DNA of 8,700 nucleotides from Myxococcales bacterium (GTDB taxonomy: Bacteria; Myxococcota; Myxococcia; Myxococcales; Myxococcaceae): positions 1 through 8,700 of the forward strand of contig PMBV01000186.1 in assembly GCA_003153055.1 (NCBI GenBank), in the 5' to 3' direction. The translations under genes and the position numbers were made by a program. A model generated the notes under the pieces. That model was not told the origin of the DNA. It worked only from the letters and a program-made list of their open reading frames with translations, and did no database searches. Below, piece by piece: positions 6,394-8,700 of this stretch; position 1 is the stretch's first letter; the number at the start of each line of letters is the position of its first letter.

Positions 6394-6948
6394 TCAGGCC
6401 AGGGGGTCCGCGTACACGTCGGCCATGTCGAGCATGACGTCGATGGACTTGAGCGCCACTTGACCGCTGGTGAAGGGGAGCAGGATCCAGGTGGTGCCCT
6501 CTCCTCGTCGGAACACCTCGATGCGGCGCTCGTGCTGGCTGACGAGGACGTATTCCTTGAGAGAAGGCAGGCGCTGGAGGTGCGCGAACTTCTCACCCCG
6601 GTCACTCGCTTCGGTCGAATCGGAGAGGACCTCGACGATGAGGGTAGGATTGACGACGGCGTCAGGGTCGTCTTGGGCGGTGAGCTGCTTCTGGCAGACC
6701 ACGGTGACGTCCGGGTACGTGGAGCGGTCGGTTTCCTCGACGCGCACCCGGAGGTCCGAGTTGAAGACCGCGCAGGGCCGGCCCTTGAGCGCCGCGATGA
6801 GAGCACCCCCGACGTTCGAGGCGATACGAGCGTGGGACGGAGTGCCACCAGCCATGGCCCAAACCACACCTCGAAGGTACTCGTGCTTTTCGGGGCTCTT
6901 GCGCTCGAAGACCAGGTACTGCGGATACGTCATGGTCGGCTGCCGCAT
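6394..6948 (-). CDS. Uma2-family (DUF820) PD-(D/E)XK nuclease-fold protein
   Basis: This 184-residue protein has the features of the Uma2/DUF820 family: the opening TYPQYLVFE, KHEYLRG (21-27), GGTPSHARI (34-42), STYPDVTVV (76-84), PTLIVEVLSDST (101-112), RGEKF (117-121) and LKEYVLV (130-136). Asp80, Glu106 and Lys120 are the likely metal-binding and catalytic residues of the PD-(D/E)XK fold. Such proteins are often annotated as restriction-endonuclease-like and are numerous in cyanobacteria and myxobacteria, but their biological role is mostly unknown. The ATG at 6948 has GAGGA at 6959-6963 ten bases upstream; a second ATG at 6933 lacks one. The frame is open further upstream but that part runs antisense-like over the end of the glycosyltransferase gene. 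It lies 40 bases downstream of that gene on the same strand. Confidence 0.88.
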   Translation of the reverse strand: MRQPTMTYPQYLVFERKSPEKHEYLRGVVWAMAGGTPSHARIASNVGGALIAALKGRPCAVFNSDLRVRVEETDRSTYPDVTVVCQKQLTAQDDPDAVVNPTLIVEVLSDSTEASDRGEKFAHLQRLPSLKEYVLVSQHERRIEVFRRGEGTTWILLPFTSGQVALKSIDVMLDMADVYADPLA

Positions 6949-6988
6949 GAGGGTATTGTCCTCGAAGGCCTCGGAGGGCGAAAGCCCC

Positions 6989-8269
6989 CTATGACGCGGC
7001 CACGGGCGCGGGCGGCGCGCGTCCCGCCGCGGTGTGCCCGAAGGCCTCGAGCGCGTCGCAGGTGACGCCAATCGGGTCGACCCCTTCGAACTGGGCAGCG
7101 ACCTCGCGGCAGCGCTGCGCGAGCGGGGCGTCGTCAATGAGTCGTTCGAGCGTCTCGGCGGCCCAGCGACCCGCGTACCCACCACTGTCGAGCTCCTCGG
7201 CCACGCCGAGCCGCTTCACCCGCACGGCGTTGTCGAACTGGTTGTACCCCCAGGGCACCACGAGCTGGGGCACCCCCGCCCTCAGCGCCTGGGCAATGAC
7301 GCCCATGCCGGCGTGGTTGACGAAGGCCTTGGCCCGAGGGAGGAGCGCGGCGAAGGAGACGTCTTCGACGTGCAGCACGCTCGCCGGGAGTGGTCGCGGT
7401 ACGTCATGCGGCGAGTCGGTGACGAGGATGCCGCGCAGTCCCAGGCTCGCGCACGCCTCGACCGAGGCCTTGTGGAACCACGAGAAGCCTCGCGCGCCGG
7501 CGCCCGCGGTGAAGACGACGGGGGCCTCGCCAGCAGTCAGGAAGGCCTCGACTTCGGGGCCGAGCTTGGACGTGGCCGCGCTGTCGAAGAGGGGGAAGTG
7601 CGTCAGCGTGGTGTGCCGAGGCCAGTCGATCTGTGGCGGAGCGAACCACTCGGGGAACAGGCCCAGCACCCGCTTCGGGTTCGCCATCCACCGCGAGACA
7701 CTGTCGAGCGGCCTCAGGCCGAGCTCACCGCGGAAGGAATTGACGTCAGCGCGCACCAGGCGATCGAGCTGCCAGTCTGACAGCGCGTAGGTGGGCCGCG
7801 CGAGGAGCCCCGCCAGCCAGCCGGGCAAGTCCGCGCGGGCGAACCTCGGCGGGAGCTCGGTCGATCGCAGCGCTCCGGGGGCGAGGTGCAGCGTCACGAG
7901 CGGCAACGACAGCTTCTCCTGGGCCAGCCGGGCGGCGATGGTGGGCGCCGAGGCCACGAGCACCGTGTCACCGGTGACCTGGCGCTCGGTGATGAGCTGG
8001 TACACCCGGCGCATCGGGGGAACCATGAGCGTCTTCTGGACCAGGTCCATCGCCGAGGGGTGGCTGAAGTCGGTCCCGCCGAGGAGCTTCTCGACCTCTG
8101 ACCACGCTCCGGCCGAGACGAACTCGAGGCCCTTCTCGCGCGCCTCCGCTTCGTAGCGATCGTACGAGAGAGCCGTCACCGCGTGGCCTCTCACCGTCAA
8201 GGCCTCGCCGATCCCCAGGAACGGTCGCACGTCTTGCGCACTGCCTAGGCTCGCGATGATGAAGTTCAC
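6989..8269 (-). CDS. GT-B fold glycosyltransferase (GT1/MGT-like)
   Basis: The 426-residue length and two-domain layout fit GT-B enzymes that transfer sugars from nucleotide donors to small molecules or lipids. The N-terminal Rossmann half opens with IIASLGSAQDVRPFLGIGEAL, matching the usual pattern of a first strand and loop that includes the acceptor-side helix. The C-terminal donor domain carries VNHAGMG (317-323), AGVPQLVVPWGYNQFDNA (331-348) and a shift to LGVAEEL, the GT1 nucleotide-sugar signature. The usual HGG/HxG motif reads HAGMG. No signal peptide or membrane helix is clear. Start is GTG at 8269 with a strong GGAGG at 8281-8285, eleven bases upstream. Acceptor cannot be told: macrolide, sterol, rhamnolipid and carotenoid transferases share this pattern. 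Confidence 0.9.
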   Translation of the reverse strand: MNFIIASLGSAQDVRPFLGIGEALTVRGHAVTALSYDRYEAEAREKGLEFVSAGAWSEVEKLLGGTDFSHPSAMDLVQKTLMVPPMRRVYQLITERQVTGDTVLVASAPTIAARLAQEKLSLPLVTLHLAPGALRSTELPPRFARADLPGWLAGLLARPTYALSDWQLDRLVRADVNSFRGELGLRPLDSVSRWMANPKRVLGLFPEWFAPPQIDWPRHTTLTHFPLFDSAATSKLGPEVEAFLTAGEAPVVFTAGAGARGFSWFHKASVEACASLGLRGILVTDSPHDVPRPLPASVLHVEDVSFAALLPRAKAFVNHAGMGVIAQALRAGVPQLVVPWGYNQFDNAVRVKRLGVAEELDSGGYAGRWAAETLERLIDDAPLAQRCREVAAQFEGVDPIGVTCDALEAFGHTAAGRAPPAPVAAS

Positions 8270-8372
8270 TTTGGTTCAGTCCTCCAAGGGGATGAGGCCC
8301 TCCTTCGGAGCGCCGACAGCCTGCGCAGCTTGGCACAGTCAGCACGAGATTGCGCAGTCAGGGTGAGCCCAC
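8270..8372. other. Intergenic gap between PhzF-type and glycosyltransferase genes
   Basis: These 103 bases contain the glycosyltransferase Shine-Dalgarno, the eight-base palindrome CTGCGCAG at 8321-8328, and a small CTCC-TTC-GGAG hairpin near 8299-8310 with no T-run. No promoter or terminator can be named with confidence. Confidence 0.4.
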
Positions 8373-8700
8373 CTAGAGGGTGACGACCCCGCGCATGATC
8401 TCCACGACCTCTCCACCCACCCGGACGTCGTGGACGCGGTCGCCCGTGCGCGAGGCGCGAACCTCGAGCCGGCTCGGGCGGTTGATCTCGAGGCCCTGCT
8501 CGATGAAGACCCGCTTGTCGGGCCGAGCCACGCCATGGGCGACCATCCAGGCCGCGGCGCACCCCGCGGCCGACCCCGTGGCTGGATCCTCCCCGCCGTA
8601 GAAGAGCATCCTCGCGTGGAGGCGCGCCGAGGGATCGACGACATCTCGACTGACGAGGAAGAAGTGCCGGGAGCCCGACTTCGCCAGGTACTCGTCGACC
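8373..8700 (-). CDS. PhzF-family isomerase/epimerase-like protein, C-terminal part (runs off right edge)
   Basis: The last 108 residues are visible. They carry the C-terminal PhzF hallmarks: LHARML, GGEDPATGSAAGCAAAW (a helix-cap motif conserved across the family), IEQGLEINRPSRLEV and a final VGGEVVEIMRGVVTL strand. Family members are two-lobed enzymes of about 260-300 residues related to diaminopimelate epimerase; PhzF itself isomerises a phenazine precursor, but most members have unknown substrates. The catalytic Glu of the N-terminal lobe is outside the window, so activity cannot be judged. No phenazine genes are seen nearby. The glycosyltransferase gene follows 103 bases downstream on the same strand. 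Confidence 0.92.
   Translation of the reverse strand, partial: VDEYLAKSGSRHFFLVSRDVVDPSARLHARMLFYGGEDPATGSAAGCAAAWMVAHGVARPDKRVFIEQGLEINRPSRLEVRASRTGDRVHDVRVGGEVVEIMRGVVTL

Noticed and set aside
6106..7065. Plus-strand open frame across the RdgC-like start and the Uma2 gene
   Set aside because: It is opposite two genes with recognisable motifs and lacks motifs itself.
1..8700. CRISPR arrays, tRNA or rRNA genes, insertion sequences, attachment sites
   Set aside because: No spaced direct repeats, cloverleaf-like segments, transposase motifs or long terminal inverted repeats were seen.

Overview
The window is GC-rich and densely packed, with ten genes and no gap longer than about 210 bases. 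Neither rRNA, tRNA, CRISPR arrays nor insertion sequences were recognised. GC content, codon pattern and the protein families present (a two-part RdgC-like protein of the deltaproteobacterial kind, a Deg1-type protease, a Uma2 protein, an NrfD-type molybdoenzyme operon) suggest a member of Myxococcota or a related former deltaproteobacterium. That is an inference from family resemblance, not a taxonomic proof.

Layout from left to right. Positions 1-1966 hold a minus-strand operon for a membrane-anchored molybdoenzyme. In transcription order these are a four-cluster ferredoxin subunit (TTG start), an NrfD/PsrC-type membrane anchor, and the Tat-exported catalytic subunit, which runs off the left edge. 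Positions 2072-3214 (minus) encode a membrane-anchored Deg-type serine protease with one PDZ domain. A 212-base divergent gap follows. Then comes a plus-strand pair: an alpha/beta hydrolase (3427-4290) and, 12 bases later, a six-helix membrane protein (4303-4983) whose only sensible start codon reads ATC rather than ATG.

The rest is minus strand. An RdgC-like protein is encoded as two overlapping genes: the N-terminal half (5685-6284) ends in TAATG, which is also the start of the C-terminal half (4999-5685). Upstream of it in transcription order lie a Uma2-type PD-(D/E)XK nuclease (6394-6948), a GT-B glycosyltransferase (6989-8269), and the C-terminal part of a PhzF-type protein that runs off the right edge.

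How the parts work together: the molybdoenzyme genes are tightly coupled and should form one complex, with electrons passing between the quinone pool, NrfD, the Fe-S subunit and the Mo active site. The two RdgC-like halves almost certainly act together. The hydrolase and membrane protein look co-transcribed. The other genes are neighbours without an obvious shared pathway. I see no clear new multi-gene system. The best leads are the split RdgC, the ATC start, and the unassigned substrate of the molybdoenzyme.
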